Of a stretch of DNA of 64,000 bases, positions 51,259 through 61,048 are shown in pieces. A program made the position numbers and the translations under genes. Source of the DNA: Clostridium_S neuense (lineage in GTDB: Bacteria > Bacillota > Clostridia > Clostridiales > Clostridiaceae); the NCBI RefSeq assembly GCF_045310695.1, contig NZ_JBJIAA010000019.1, positions 1 through 64,000 of the forward strand, written 5' to 3'. Each line of letters begins with the position of its first letter. Within the stretch, counting starts at the first letter, position 1. Under the pieces are notes generated by a model that saw only the letters and a list, made by a program, of their open reading frames with translations, was not told the DNA's origin and searched no databases.

Positions 51259-52020
51259 ATGAGACGAAATTGTGTATTTATTAATTTTATAATTGTTATT
51301 TTAGTGACTTTTTTCTTAGGCAATTCTGTGTATGGATATGATTTAAACAAAAACAGATATAATAATCCGAATAAGGAAGTTTTTCTAACCTTTGATGATG
51401 GTCCTTCGCCCAATAATACACGAAAAATATTAAAAATATTAAAGGACAATAATATAAAGGCTACTTTTTTCGTTGTTGGGATAAAAGCAGAGGAAAATCC
51501 TGCTGTATTAAAAGAACTAAGTGACAGTGGTATGTCTATAGGAACACATTGCTACTCACATGATTATAAAAAGATATATAGGAATCTATCCTCATATGAA
51601 GAGGACTATGAAAAATGTAAAAGCTCTATAAAAAACATAACTGGAAAAGATCCTATTCCATATGTTAGACTTCCCGGAGGCTCTACTAATGATTTTTTGA
51701 GTAAATCCGTTTTGACCGCTATAAAGGGTAAGCTATCTGAGGGTAAAATAAATTATGTTGATTGGAATGTTTGCTCTGGTGATGCAGATAGTCACGTAGT
51801 ACCAGTTGAAAAGATTAAAAATAATATTAGAACTCAGTGCAAAGATAAAAAGTTTGCAGTAGTACTTATGCATGACACCTATTATAAATATTTTACGGTG
51901 GATTCACTTCCAGGCATAATAAAATATTTGAAAAGCCAAGGCTTTGTATTTAGAACCTTTGATGATTTAACTGAGTGGGAAAAGAAAGAATTAACAGGTC
52001 TCAAAATTATGAATAATTAA
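51259..52020 (+). CDS. Polysaccharide deacetylase (NodB domain), PdaA-like
   Basis: 253-aa secreted enzyme. Signal or anchor at about 5-23, then a NodB domain with all five motifs: FLTFDDGPSP (catalytic Asp, metal Asp), GTHCYSHDY (metal His pair), YVRLPGGST, VDWNVCSGD and VVLMHDTY. It should remove acetyl groups from peptidoglycan or another N-acetylated glycan outside the membrane. AAGGTAATGAG precedes the ATG. Single gene followed by a hairpin. Confidence 0.92.
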   Translation: MRRNCVFINFIIVILVTFFLGNSVYGYDLNKNRYNNPNKEVFLTFDDGPSPNNTRKILKILKDNNIKATFFVVGIKAEENPAVLKELSDSGMSIGTHCYSHDYKKIYRNLSSYEEDYEKCKSSIKNITGKDPIPYVRLPGGSTNDFLSKSVLTAIKGKLSEGKINYVDWNVCSGDADSHVVPVEKIKNNIRTQCKDKKFAVVLMHDTYYKYFTVDSLPGIIKYLKSQGFVFRTFDDLTEWEKKELTGLKIMNN

Positions 52021-52070
52021 TAAGCTGATTTCGATCACATCTTAGCCTTACTACCATACAGCTTATTTAG
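52018..52070 (+). terminator. Probable terminator after the deacetylase
   Basis: AATAAGCTG pairs with CAGCTTATT across a 30-base interior, followed by TAGATATAGTTTT. A second imperfect stem (AGGCTTTGCCTTAAATGA with TCATTTAAAGTACAGCCT) lies at about 52109-52167. Confidence 0.5.
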
Positions 52071-52210
52071 ATATAGTTTTATATTGAAATAATATTTATA
52101 ATTATATTAGGCTTTGCCTTAAATGAGTGTTTATTTTTAAATTCATTTAAAGTACAGCCTAGTATTGGAATTATTTGTATATTTAAATGGGGTCATATGG
52201 AGGAAGATAA

Positions 52211-53968
52211 ATGAAAAAAAATGGAGCACAAAGGGAATTTAAAAAGATAAAAAGTCAATTTAATCAAATTGAAGAAATAGTATATCATTCAAAACCAGGA
52301 GCACTTGTAGAACAAGAGTCAGCAATAAGAAAGAAATTGAGAAAGTTAAAGGAGATGGAAAGGGAAGGCTTTAGAGATTTTAAAGATATATATGACAGTT
52401 ATGAAGAACTTCTAGAGGAAACTTCTAGGAGAATGCTTGATTATTATAATAAGAAAAATGGTACGGATTTTGATTTTGGAGAGGTTATAAAAGGAAATTA
52501 TAATGCTTTTTTAAATTCAGGTTTTATGACGGTACTCACTAAACATCATATACCAAGGTTAATCGCCAAAGAGTTTGAAGAAAAGTTCCCGGAAAATCCT
52601 AAGGATGAATATACTGAAACCAGAAAAATGCACAGAAAAATTTATATTCATTTAGGTGATACTAATACAGGAAAAACCTACAATGCTGTAGAACGTCTTA
52701 AAACAGCAAAAAAGGGAGTATATTTGTCGCCACTTAGAATATTAGCTTTAGAGAATTTTGAAAAACTAAATAATGAGGGCGTAGTTTGTGACTTATTAAC
52801 TGGAGAAGAAGAGATATTAAAACCGGACTCAACACATATTTCTTGTACAATAGAAAAGGTTAATTTAAGCGAATATTATGACATAGCCGTTATAGATGAA
52901 ATTCAAATGATTAAAGATGAAAGAAGGGGAATGGCATGGAGCAGAGCCCTTCTTGGCTTAAAGTGCAGTGAGATTCATATATGTGGAGCAGCTAATGCTA
53001 GAGGAATTTTGGAGACAATCTTGAAAGACTGTAGAGATGACTATGAAATTAAGGAATACAAAAGAGCTATTCCACTGGAAGTTGAGAATAAAAGCTTTAA
53101 CTATAAGGATGTTAAAGCTGGTGATGCTGTTGTAGTATTTTCTAAAAAGAGAGTACTTGAAATAGCCCAGAATTATTCTACTAAAGGTATCAAAGTTAGT
53201 GTAATATATGGAGATTTACCACCTGAGGTTAGAAAAATGCAGTATGAGCAATTTATAAATAAGGAAACAAAGGTTTTAGTAACTACCGATGCAATAGGTA
53301 TGGGAGTTAATTTGCCTATCAGGAGGATTATTTTTGTCACTATAAAAAAATTTGACGGAGAAGAAATACGAGAATTAACTTCACAGGAAGTAAAGCAGAT
53401 AGCTGGACGTGCAGGTCGAATTGGAATTTACGATGTAGGATATGTGGCAAGTGTTGGAGACACTCAAGATTTTATTAGAGATAGGCTAGAAGTTTTAGAT
53501 AGTGATATAGAAAAAGCAGTTATTGGACCATCTGATGCCATACTTAAAATTAAGGGATTGCCTTTAAGCGAAAAATTAGCCTTGTGGAGTACTAGGGAAG
53601 AAAAGCTGAACTACTATACTAAAATGGACATTAGTGAATACATAATAATTTTAGATAAGATAAAGAAGTATAGACTAAAAGAAGAAATACAGTGGGATTT
53701 GCTCAAGGTTCCATTTGATGTATCAAGAGAAGAACTTATGAATACATTTTTGGGTTATGTAGATGAGTTATTTATAAGTAAGCATGATGTTCTATTTAAA
53801 CCTCAGTGTTTTGAAGGTAATCTAGATAATTTAGAAATATACTACCAAAAAATAAATATGTATTATTCATTTTCTAAGATATTTAATTTAGAATTTGATG
53901 CAGAATGGGTTTACAGCAAAAGAAAAGAGGTAAGTGAAGCTATAAATGAGATATTAGTTAGGATATAA
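52211..53968 (+). CDS. SUV3-like DExH RNA helicase
   Basis: 585 aa. The N-terminal 140 residues are charged and helical. The helicase core has the P-loop GDTNTGKTYNA (149-159), TGEEE, the DExH box VIDEIQM (about 227-233), then motifs IYGDLPPEVR, LVTTDAIGMGVNLP and QIAGRAGR near 390. This order and the TNTGKT/DEIQM variants are those of the SUV3 branch of Ski2-like helicases. The C-terminal ~170 residues contain a SUV3-like helical domain. Mitochondrial SUV3 works with an exoribonuclease in RNA decay; a similar role here is inference. ATGGAGGAAG precedes the ATG. Confidence 0.87.
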   Translation: MKKNGAQREFKKIKSQFNQIEEIVYHSKPGALVEQESAIRKKLRKLKEMEREGFRDFKDIYDSYEELLEETSRRMLDYYNKKNGTDFDFGEVIKGNYNAFLNSGFMTVLTKHHIPRLIAKEFEEKFPENPKDEYTETRKMHRKIYIHLGDTNTGKTYNAVERLKTAKKGVYLSPLRILALENFEKLNNEGVVCDLLTGEEEILKPDSTHISCTIEKVNLSEYYDIAVIDEIQMIKDERRGMAWSRALLGLKCSEIHICGAANARGILETILKDCRDDYEIKEYKRAIPLEVENKSFNYKDVKAGDAVVVFSKKRVLEIAQNYSTKGIKVSVIYGDLPPEVRKMQYEQFINKETKVLVTTDAIGMGVNLPIRRIIFVTIKKFDGEEIRELTSQEVKQIAGRAGRIGIYDVGYVASVGDTQDFIRDRLEVLDSDIEKAVIGPSDAILKIKGLPLSEKLALWSTREEKLNYYTKMDISEYIIILDKIKKYRLKEEIQWDLLKVPFDVSREELMNTFLGYVDELFISKHDVLFKPQCFEGNLDNLEIYYQKINMYYSFSKIFNLEFDAEWVYSKRKEVSEAINEILVRI

Positions 53969-54017
53969 TGGTGACAGTTGGATTAAAGTCTCTAGTTTCA
54001 AGATGGTTTATCTTTAG

Positions 54018-54052
54018 AAAGCACTAATCTTCGGTGATTAGTGCTTTTTTAT
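54018..54052 (+). terminator. Rho-independent terminator after the helicase
   Basis: AAAGCACTAATC, loop TTCGGT, GATTAGTGCTTTTTT: a compact 12-bp stem with tetraloop-like centre and T run. Confidence 0.92.
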
Positions 54053-54192
54053 AGTGTATTGAATTTAATTAAAAAATTGTGATATAATGGATTACATCGA
54101 TGAAAAGCTTTACTTTTTTAGGTAAATAAAGCTTTTAAAGGATATTGCCATATTAAAACAGAATAGAGTCTTGTGTATTGGAGAGTATTAAT

Positions 54193-55938
54193 ATGAAAAA
54201 ATTAATTAAGAAATTTAAAAACTTTAAAATAGGTACAAAAATAGTAGTATGTTATCTTATATTATCTGTATTATCAATATCCTTCAGCACCTTTATATAT
54301 TATGAGATAAATAAGAGGATAATGACACGTAAGGTAAGTGAAATGGCTCTTCAGACCTTGCAAACAATAGATTCCAGTTTGGACGTGCTTATGTATACAG
54401 TTAATAATGAATCAAAGATTATACTGTCCAATCAAGGACTTCAAAATGTTTTGCGCAGTGGATACAATGGTTTTAATTATGATAGCCAAATTGCTACCAA
54501 CAGATACCTTACAGAATTTATACAATCAAATATGTTTATATCTTCTGTTTATATATTTGATAACTACGGAAATAGATACTTTGTGGATAAAAAATCATAT
54601 AAGTCTTTCAATCTTGAAGATATAAAACAAACTAAGTGGTATGATGAAATTTTTAAGGCAAAGGGAGGAGCTATAATAAAACTTAACGCTGGGGGTCTGT
54701 TTAATGAACCTGACGAAAATTATGTATCAATTATGAGAGTTATAAATGATTTAGATACTCAGAAGCCTATAGGAACAATGATAGTAAATATACCAGAAGA
54801 AGCAATTGTAAATTCTTTTAATAATATTACAAGGCAAGGAAGCACTAATATTTTGCTTAGGGATGAGAATAACAATAATATTATTCATTATAATAATTTA
54901 TCTGAATATTGTATTGAAGATAAAGTACAAGGAAGTCACTATTACTATATTAAGAAAGTAAAAGGAAATGATTATATTATATCTTATTTGAAAAATAACC
55001 TAAGCTGGAAAGTAATTAGTATAGTGCCTTTTAAGGAGCTTTCAAATCAATCCAATATATATAAGACAATTATACTTAATATGCTTATACTAAATGGTAT
55101 TATGTGCCTATTAGGTTTAATATTAATATCCTACAGCATAACGAAACCTATAGACAAGCTAATAAAATCTATGATAGGAGTTGAAAATGGCGAATTTAAG
55201 AAGGTAAGTGTAAGTACAGGAAATGATGAAATTGGAAAGCTAAAGGATGTATACAACACCATGATTTGCAGAATAGAGAATTTAATAGAACAAATTGTGA
55301 AGGAGCAAAAGATAAAAAGGAAGGCTGAACTAGATGTGCTGCAATCTCAAATAAAACCTCACTTCCTCTACAATTCTTTTGATGCCATAAGTTGTTTGGC
55401 ATTAGATGGAAGAAATAATGAGGTGTATGAAATTATAAAGGCATTAGGGAATTTTTATAGGACAAGCCTTAGTAATGGAAGAGAGGTTATATACATTCGG
55501 GAAGAATTACAAACAGTTAAAAGTTATCTTACGATACAACAAATAAGATATGATAATATGTTTAGCGTTCATATGGATATAGATAAAAGAGCTAATGAAT
55601 ATAAAATATTAAGGTTAGTTCTGCAGCCTTTAATAGAAAATGCAATATATCACGGAATAAAGCCTACGAGAAGAGGAGGCAACATATTTGTAAGAACTTT
55701 ACTTAAAAAAGATTGCATTGAACTTGTAGTTGAAGATGATGGTGTTGGAATGAGCACGGATACACTTATAAATATACAAGAGCATAATGCTGGGGGGATA
55801 GGCCTGCATGGAACTATGGAAAGGTTAAATATTTTTTATAATAGTAAAAGCAATTTTCAAGTAGAAAGTAAGCTTGGAAAAGGAACAAAGGTTACAATTT
55901 GTATTCCTATAGGTGAGGAGGGTAATGATGGAAAGTAA
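54193..55938 (+). CDS. Sensor histidine kinase, YesM/LytS type
   Basis: 581 aa. TM1 at about 16-36; a large extracytoplasmic sensor at about 37-295 (dCache-like length); TM2 at about 298-320; HAMP (SYSITKPIDKLIKSMIG); then the His_kinase domain with QSQIKPHFLYNS (phospho-acceptor His) and an ATPase domain (LIENAIYHGI; VVEDDGVGM). YesM kinases usually respond to extracellular carbohydrates. ATG 54193 has GGAGAG seven bases upstream. It overlaps the regulator gene by 11 bases and stands in front of a sugar ABC importer. Confidence 0.93.
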   Translation: MKKLIKKFKNFKIGTKIVVCYLILSVLSISFSTFIYYEINKRIMTRKVSEMALQTLQTIDSSLDVLMYTVNNESKIILSNQGLQNVLRSGYNGFNYDSQIATNRYLTEFIQSNMFISSVYIFDNYGNRYFVDKKSYKSFNLEDIKQTKWYDEIFKAKGGAIIKLNAGGLFNEPDENYVSIMRVINDLDTQKPIGTMIVNIPEEAIVNSFNNITRQGSTNILLRDENNNNIIHYNNLSEYCIEDKVQGSHYYYIKKVKGNDYIISYLKNNLSWKVISIVPFKELSNQSNIYKTIILNMLILNGIMCLLGLILISYSITKPIDKLIKSMIGVENGEFKKVSVSTGNDEIGKLKDVYNTMICRIENLIEQIVKEQKIKRKAELDVLQSQIKPHFLYNSFDAISCLALDGRNNEVYEIIKALGNFYRTSLSNGREVIYIREELQTVKSYLTIQQIRYDNMFSVHMDIDKRANEYKILRLVLQPLIENAIYHGIKPTRRGGNIFVRTLLKKDCIELVVEDDGVGMSTDTLINIQEHNAGGIGLHGTMERLNIFYNSKSNFQVESKLGKGTKVTICIPIGEEGNDGK

Positions 55939-57535
55939 TATTGTTAAAGTTGTAATTGTTGACGATGAGCACCTAGTAAGAAAATTGCTGAAAAGATGTA
56001 TAGACTGGAATTCTATTGGCATGGAAATTGTAGGAGAGGCTTCATCTGGGGAAGAGGCAATAGAGGTAATTGATAGATATAGGCCGCAGCTTGTTTTTAC
56101 GGATATTTGTATGACTAATATGGATGGCATTGAGTGTGCCGATTTTATAAAGAAAAAGTATCCTAGAATCAAGGTAGTGGTTATCTCAGGTTATGATGAT
56201 TTTAAGTATGCACAAAGGAGCATTAGAGCTGGAATTGAGGATTACTTATTGAAACCTATTAATGATGAGGTAGTACTTAAGACAGCCTTAAAGGTAAAAA
56301 AAGAAATAGAAAATGAACGTGAAGTTGTCTCTGAGTATATTAATCTTAAGAAACAATTTGCTGAAAGCTTACCCTTTTTAAGAGAAAGACTTTTTAATAG
56401 TCTTATTCATTTAGATATGAATATTGATGAAGTAAAAAGGCAAATGGATTATTTAAATTTTAAGTTTAAGCATAGTAAATTTCAGGTAGCAGCTATGGAG
56501 TTAATATTAAAGTATCATGATAACTATTCAAAGAAGGAGACAATTTATGAAACTAAGATATTGGACAAATTAAAGGATAGTTTAAAGAAATACGATGATA
56601 TAAATATTTTTTTGGATGATGATTATAGAATAGTTATTATAGATAACAGTGAGAAAAATGTACTTGAAAGAGCAGCTCAAGATTTAAAAGACAATATTTT
56701 CGATAAATTTGAGCTGTATTATTGTATTGGAATTGGTAGTACTAAAATTGGTATAGAAAATATAAAGGAGTCGTATAAGGAAGCGTTGGAGGCCATAAAT
56801 TATAGATTAATTATGGGTCAGGATTCCATAATAAAATATAGCAATATAAGTTTATGTACAGAAAATCACGTGAACACATCTATTGAGATTGATGATAAGC
56901 TTAAAGTATATTTCTTATCTGGTTCAAAAGAAAAGGTACAGGGTATTATAGATGATATCTTTGAAAAAAAAGATATGCTTATAGGTATGTCTAAAAATAC
57001 TATAAAGGAATATGCTTTTGGCTATATATCTATAATTTTTGAAGTTCTAAAGGAGTTTAATAGAGATGCGGAAGAGTTTCACCTGAAAAAGTATAATATA
57101 TATAAAAGTATATTTGAGCTTGATACGATTCAAGATATCAAAAAATATGTAACAGATATTAGTTCTAAAGCTTTAGAGATAGTAAATTATCACAAAAGCA
57201 AAAAGTCTAGTAAACTTATTGATGACATAATCGAATACATAAAATTAAATCTTGGAGATTCTCAGTTATCTTTAGCTAAAGCAGCTAAGGTGTTCTTTGT
57301 TAATCCAAGTTATTTAAGCAGGATATTTAAAAAAGAAATGGATATAAATTTTATGGAATATTTGAGCAAGATTAGGATTGATAAAGCTATAATGCTCATT
57401 AGTAATACAGATTTCAAGGCATATGAGATAAGTGAAAAAGTTGGCTTCTCTGATTCTAGCTATTTTAGTACTTGCTTTAAAAGATATACTGGAGTTTCTG
57501 TTAGCGAATATAGGAAGGCTAAATTAAACAGGTAA
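55928..57535 (+). CDS. Response regulator, YesN type (AraC-HTH)
   Basis: 535 aa. The receiver has VDDEHLVR, phospho-acceptor Asp in VFTDICMTNMDG and Lys in DYLLKPIND. A long middle region (about 125-420) is typical of YesN proteins. The C-terminal AraC HTH pair is at about 435-532 (AKAAKVFFVNPSYLSRIFKK; EISEKVGFSDSSYFSTCFKR). ATG 55928 was chosen from two adjacent ATGs because GAGGAGG then has five-base spacing. It should activate the sugar ABC operon that starts 100 bases downstream. Confidence 0.94.
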   Translation: MESNIVKVVIVDDEHLVRKLLKRCIDWNSIGMEIVGEASSGEEAIEVIDRYRPQLVFTDICMTNMDGIECADFIKKKYPRIKVVVISGYDDFKYAQRSIRAGIEDYLLKPINDEVVLKTALKVKKEIENEREVVSEYINLKKQFAESLPFLRERLFNSLIHLDMNIDEVKRQMDYLNFKFKHSKFQVAAMELILKYHDNYSKKETIYETKILDKLKDSLKKYDDINIFLDDDYRIVIIDNSEKNVLERAAQDLKDNIFDKFELYYCIGIGSTKIGIENIKESYKEALEAINYRLIMGQDSIIKYSNISLCTENHVNTSIEIDDKLKVYFLSGSKEKVQGIIDDIFEKKDMLIGMSKNTIKEYAFGYISIIFEVLKEFNRDAEEFHLKKYNIYKSIFELDTIQDIKKYVTDISSKALEIVNYHKSKKSSKLIDDIIEYIKLNLGDSQLSLAKAAKVFFVNPSYLSRIFKKEMDINFMEYLSKIRIDKAIMLISNTDFKAYEISEKVGFSDSSYFSTCFKRYTGVSVSEYRKAKLNR

Positions 57536-57572
57536 AAATATTTAAAGAAAAAGTAAAAATTTTCAATTCAAG

Positions 57573-57586
57573 TGAAAACGTTTATG
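57573..57586 (+). promoter_or_regulatory. Candidate catabolite-responsive element (cre)
   Basis: TGAAAACGTTTATG resembles the CcpA operator (TGNAANCGNNNNCA) except for the last two bases. It lies 50 bp upstream of the sugar-binding protein gene, a common position for carbon catabolite repression. Confidence 0.5.
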
Positions 57587-57636
57587 GAATATTATCTTAT
57601 TGTAAACAAAAACAAAATAGTAATGGGGGAAGTCAT

Positions 57637-58932
57637 ATGAATAAAAAGTTTAAGAGAATTTCAGCATTAGCACTAACACTTGCATTATCTTCAACTCTTA
57701 TGGCGTGTGGTAGTAGTTCTGCTAATGGTTCGAGTGCTGGGGGAGATAAAAAAATCACATTGAAATTTTGGCACATTTGGACTTCTGATACTGACTCAAA
57801 TAAGAAAAATGTAGAGGAAGTAGTAAAGCAGTGGAATGCTGCAAATCCGAATGTGCAGATTGTGGCAGAGGGAACTGAAAATGAAGCTTATAAGACTAAA
57901 ATAAAAACAGCTATATCGGCTAATGAAGCTCCAGATATATTTTACACATGGGGAGCTGGTTTTTCCCAACCATTTATTGATGCAGGTAAGGTTTTGCCTT
58001 TGGATGATTATTTAAAAGATGGAACTAAGGATAAATTGCTTAAAGGATCCCTAGATTATTTAACCTATAATAATAAAGTTTATGGTCTTCCGTATACCAG
58101 TGATATAGGTATATTCTATGTTAACAAGGAATTGTTTGAGAAGAATGGTATAAAAATACCTGCAACTTATGACGAATTAGTAAATGCAGTGAAAGCGTTT
58201 AGAGCTAAGGGAATAACTCCTATAGCTGTTGGAGAAAAAGATAAATGGCCTGGAATGTTTTATTACGATGCATTAGCACTTCGCTTAGGTGGTGCTAAAT
58301 TAAGCAATGATGCTTTAGCTAAAAAAGCATCATTTGAAAATCCTGTTTTTGTTAATGCAGCAGCAAAATTAAAGGAACTTATAGATGTTGGGGCATTTGA
58401 TTCAGCAGCTCTTGGACTGACTAGAGATGAATCAGAAGTACCGTTCCTTCAAGGAAAGGTACCAATGTATTATAACGGAAGCTGGTTTGCAGGTTCTACT
58501 GAACAAAATAGTTCAGCAGTTAAGGGCAAAGTAGAAGCTTTAAATTTTCCAGCCGTTACTGGCGGTAAAGGCGACGAAAATGAAATTTTAGGTGGGCCTA
58601 TTGCTGGCTTCATGGTTAATGCAAATACACAGCATAAAGCTGAAGCTGCTAAGGCCGCAAAATATTTATCAGAGAACATAGCTAAGAGATTATCCACTTC
58701 AGGAGCCGGAGTATCAGCATGGAAATTAAGTGATGATGAATCAAAATTTGATCCACTTATTAAGCAGGTAAATGACATAGCTAAAAAAGCTACAGGAAAT
58801 GTTGTTTGGTGGGATAGTTATCTTGCAGGTTCAGATGCAGATACCCATAAGGATTTAGTTGCGCAGATTTTTGGTAAACAAATAACTCCAGAGAATTTTG
58901 CAAAGCAAATGCAGGCAATTAATAAAAAGTAG
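57637..58932 (+). CDS. Sugar ABC transporter substrate-binding lipoprotein
   Basis: 431 aa. Lipoprotein signal ending LMACGSSS (lipobox Cys near 24), a Ser/Gly linker, then a family 1 extracellular binding protein: TLKFWHIWTSDTDSNKKNVE, APDIFYTWGAGFSQPF, YGLPYTSDIGIFYVNKELFE and VPMYYNGSWFAGS. Binds a sugar or oligosaccharide for the two permeases downstream. GGGGGAAG precedes the ATG. Preceded by a YesM/YesN pair and a candidate cre site. Confidence 0.94.
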   Translation: MNKKFKRISALALTLALSSTLMACGSSSANGSSAGGDKKITLKFWHIWTSDTDSNKKNVEEVVKQWNAANPNVQIVAEGTENEAYKTKIKTAISANEAPDIFYTWGAGFSQPFIDAGKVLPLDDYLKDGTKDKLLKGSLDYLTYNNKVYGLPYTSDIGIFYVNKELFEKNGIKIPATYDELVNAVKAFRAKGITPIAVGEKDKWPGMFYYDALALRLGGAKLSNDALAKKASFENPVFVNAAAKLKELIDVGAFDSAALGLTRDESEVPFLQGKVPMYYNGSWFAGSTEQNSSAVKGKVEALNFPAVTGGKGDENEILGGPIAGFMVNANTQHKAEAAKAAKYLSENIAKRLSTSGAGVSAWKLSDDESKFDPLIKQVNDIAKKATGNVVWWDSYLAGSDADTHKDLVAQIFGKQITPENFAKQMQAINKK

Positions 58933-58951
58933 ATAAAGCTTTTTTATGAAG

Positions 58952-59042
58952 CTCCTGTTAATTATGAACCATAATAGATAAACAACGTGAAAGATTTAAA
59001 TTCACACCATTTTGTCTATCTATAGTATTTAATTAACAGGAG
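58952..59042 (+). repeat. Nested hairpin with family B sequence between binding protein and permeases
   Basis: The outer arms are 13-bp perfect: CTCCTGTTAATTA (58952-58964) and TAATTAACAGGAG (59030-59042). Inside, TAGATAAACAA (58975-58985) pairs with TTGTCTATCTA around CGTGAAAGATTTAAATTC. It lies inside the transporter operon. Confidence 0.7.
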
Positions 59043-59072
59043 AATTCAAATAATTCTTGGAGGTATTAAGTA

Positions 59073-59963
59073 ATGGATAGGATTTTAAAGGATAAAAAAG
59101 CAATATTCTTATTTGTTTTTCCAGCTGCACTAGTGTTTACCGTAATAATTATACTTCCTATTATTTTTTCAGCATATTATAGCTTGTTGAATTGGAATGG
59201 AATTGGAAAGGGAACATTTGTTGGCTTAAAGAATTATATAAATTTATTTGTTAATAATACAGATGGTTTTACAAAATCGGTAAAGAACTCTTTTGTTCTT
59301 GCTTTACTTTCAGTAGTTATTCAATTGCCAATATCTCTTTTATTAGCTTTGATTTTAGCTAGAGGTGTAAAGGGTGAAGGCTTCTTTAGAACTATATATT
59401 TTATACCAGTAATAATATCAACGGTAGTTATCGGTCAGCTTTGGATGAAAATATATCATCCTGAGTATGGTATGTTAAATATAATTCTTAAAGGGATAGG
59501 CTTGGGTGGACTATCACATGCTTGGCTGGCAGAAGGAAAGACTGCCCTTGGTGCAGCTTTTATTCCAATTTTATGGCAATATATAGGATATCATATGCTT
59601 TTAATGTATGCTGGAATTAAGTCTATTTCCCCAGATATATATGAGGCAGCAAAAATTGATGGAGCTTCTGAGTTTCATATGGCTACTAGAATAACTATTC
59701 CTCTTATTAAACCTATATTAGAAGTGTGTGTAGTATTTGCAGTTACAGGTTCTTTTAAATCCTTCGATTTAATTTACATTTTAACAAATGGAGGACCGCT
59801 ACATGCAAGTGAGGTTCCAAGTACATTGATGTACAATACTATTTTTAATAAGTACATGTATGGATATGGAAGCGCTATGTCCACATTTATTATTGTAGAA
59901 TGCTTAGTATTCACCTTAATAATACGTAAGGCATTTCAGCGTAGAAAGGGCGATGAATTTTAA
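59073..59963 (+). CDS. Sugar ABC transporter permease, MalF/UgpA type
   Basis: 296-aa inner-membrane permease with six helices. The ATPase-contact EAA loop reads EAAKIDGASEFHMATRITIP followed by LIKP. A YSLLNWNGIGKGTFVGLKNY first-loop pattern is typical of carbohydrate uptake type 1 permeases. TGGAGG precedes the ATG. Works with the next gene and the lipoprotein; no ATPase gene is present. Confidence 0.94.
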   Translation: MDRILKDKKAIFLFVFPAALVFTVIIILPIIFSAYYSLLNWNGIGKGTFVGLKNYINLFVNNTDGFTKSVKNSFVLALLSVVIQLPISLLLALILARGVKGEGFFRTIYFIPVIISTVVIGQLWMKIYHPEYGMLNIILKGIGLGGLSHAWLAEGKTALGAAFIPILWQYIGYHMLLMYAGIKSISPDIYEAAKIDGASEFHMATRITIPLIKPILEVCVVFAVTGSFKSFDLIYILTNGGPLHASEVPSTLMYNTIFNKYMYGYGSAMSTFIIVECLVFTLIIRKAFQRRKGDEF

Positions 59964-59984
59964 TGAGGAATAGGAGGGATTTTT

Positions 59985-60863
59985 ATGGAGCAGATTGAGT
60001 TGAAGTCTAAAGTAACCTTGAAAGCAGCTTCAAAGAAAAAAATAAGTATTAAAGGTATACTTTTAATGATAGTATTAATTATAGTTGGAATAATTCAGTT
60101 ATATCCGTTAGTTTGGTTGCTGCTAGTTTCATTTAAAAACAATGGAGAGATTTTTGGTGGCAATGTACTTGGACTTCCTAAGGTATGGAGAGTTTCTAAC
60201 TATAACAGTGCTCTTACCAGTGGCAACATAGGAGTATTTTTTATAAACAGTGTAATTGTCACTGCTTTAACTATTGTTATTTCAAGTATTCTTATAGCAA
60301 CAGCATCATACGCTATAACTCGTATGAAGTGGAAATTTAGTAAAATTACATTAGGCATATTTTTACTAGGTATGATGGTACCTATACATTCTACATTATT
60401 ACCTCTATTTTTAATATTAAGAAAGATAAATATATTAAATACCTATTGGGCTTTAATAATTCCATATGTAGCTTTTGCACTTCCAATGGGGATTTTTATA
60501 ATAACAGGTTTTTTTGAAGGAATACCAAAAGAATTAGAAGAGGCTGCGTGCATTGATGGATGTAATATATATCAAATTTTTATGAAGATTGATCTACCTT
60601 TATTGAAGCCAGCTTTATCAACCGTTGCGATTTTTACATACTTGTCAAGCTGGAATGAATTGATGTTTGCAAATACTTTTTTAAACAACCCTAAATTGGA
60701 AACCTTGACTGTCGGCATCATGGGAATGGCAGGACAGCATGCTACTGAATGGGGTCCAATTTTAGCGGGACTTGTTATTGCAACCCTACCAACAATTTTA
60801 ATATATATACCTTTAAGCAATCAGGTACAAAAAAGTTTGATTTCTGGTGCTGTTAAAGGTTAG
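59985..60863 (+). CDS. Sugar ABC transporter permease, MalG type
   Basis: 292-aa permease with a polar N-terminal tail and six helices. Its EAA loop reads EAACIDGCNIYQIFMKIDLP then LLKP, and ATASYAITRMKWKF is characteristic of the MalG group. AGGAGGG precedes the ATG. Last gene of the operon; the missing nucleotide-binding subunit is probably a shared MsmK/MsmX-type ATPase encoded elsewhere. Confidence 0.94.
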   Translation: MEQIELKSKVTLKAASKKKISIKGILLMIVLIIVGIIQLYPLVWLLLVSFKNNGEIFGGNVLGLPKVWRVSNYNSALTSGNIGVFFINSVIVTALTIVISSILIATASYAITRMKWKFSKITLGIFLLGMMVPIHSTLLPLFLILRKINILNTYWALIIPYVAFALPMGIFIITGFFEGIPKELEEAACIDGCNIYQIFMKIDLPLLKPALSTVAIFTYLSSWNELMFANTFLNNPKLETLTVGIMGMAGQHATEWGPILAGLVIATLPTILIYIPLSNQVQKSLISGAVKG

Positions 60864-60873
60864 CTTTAATTAT

Positions 60874-60920
60874 GAAAGAAAGTGAATCTGATAATTATTA
60901 GATTTGCTTTCTTTTATTTT
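60874..60920 (+). terminator. Rho-independent terminator after the sugar importer
   Basis: GAAAGTGAATCT pairs with AGATTTGCTTTC around GATAATTATT, followed by TTTTATTTT. Confidence 0.85.
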
Positions 60921-60980
60921 AGTCTAGTTGTATTTGAGCGTTTATCTATAGTTCATAGGGTACTTTACTGTTGTAATTAA

Positions 60981-61009
60981 TTGATAAAGTATTATACTCT
61001 AATTATAAT
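60981..61009 (+). promoter_or_regulatory. Sigma-A promoter for the kinase-like gene
   Basis: TTGATA (60981-60986), 17-bp spacer, TATAAT (61004-61009), 40 bp before the start. Confidence 0.7.
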
Positions 61010-61048
61010 AATTAATTAAAGTAAAGCAAAGTATTTAAGGAGATAGCT

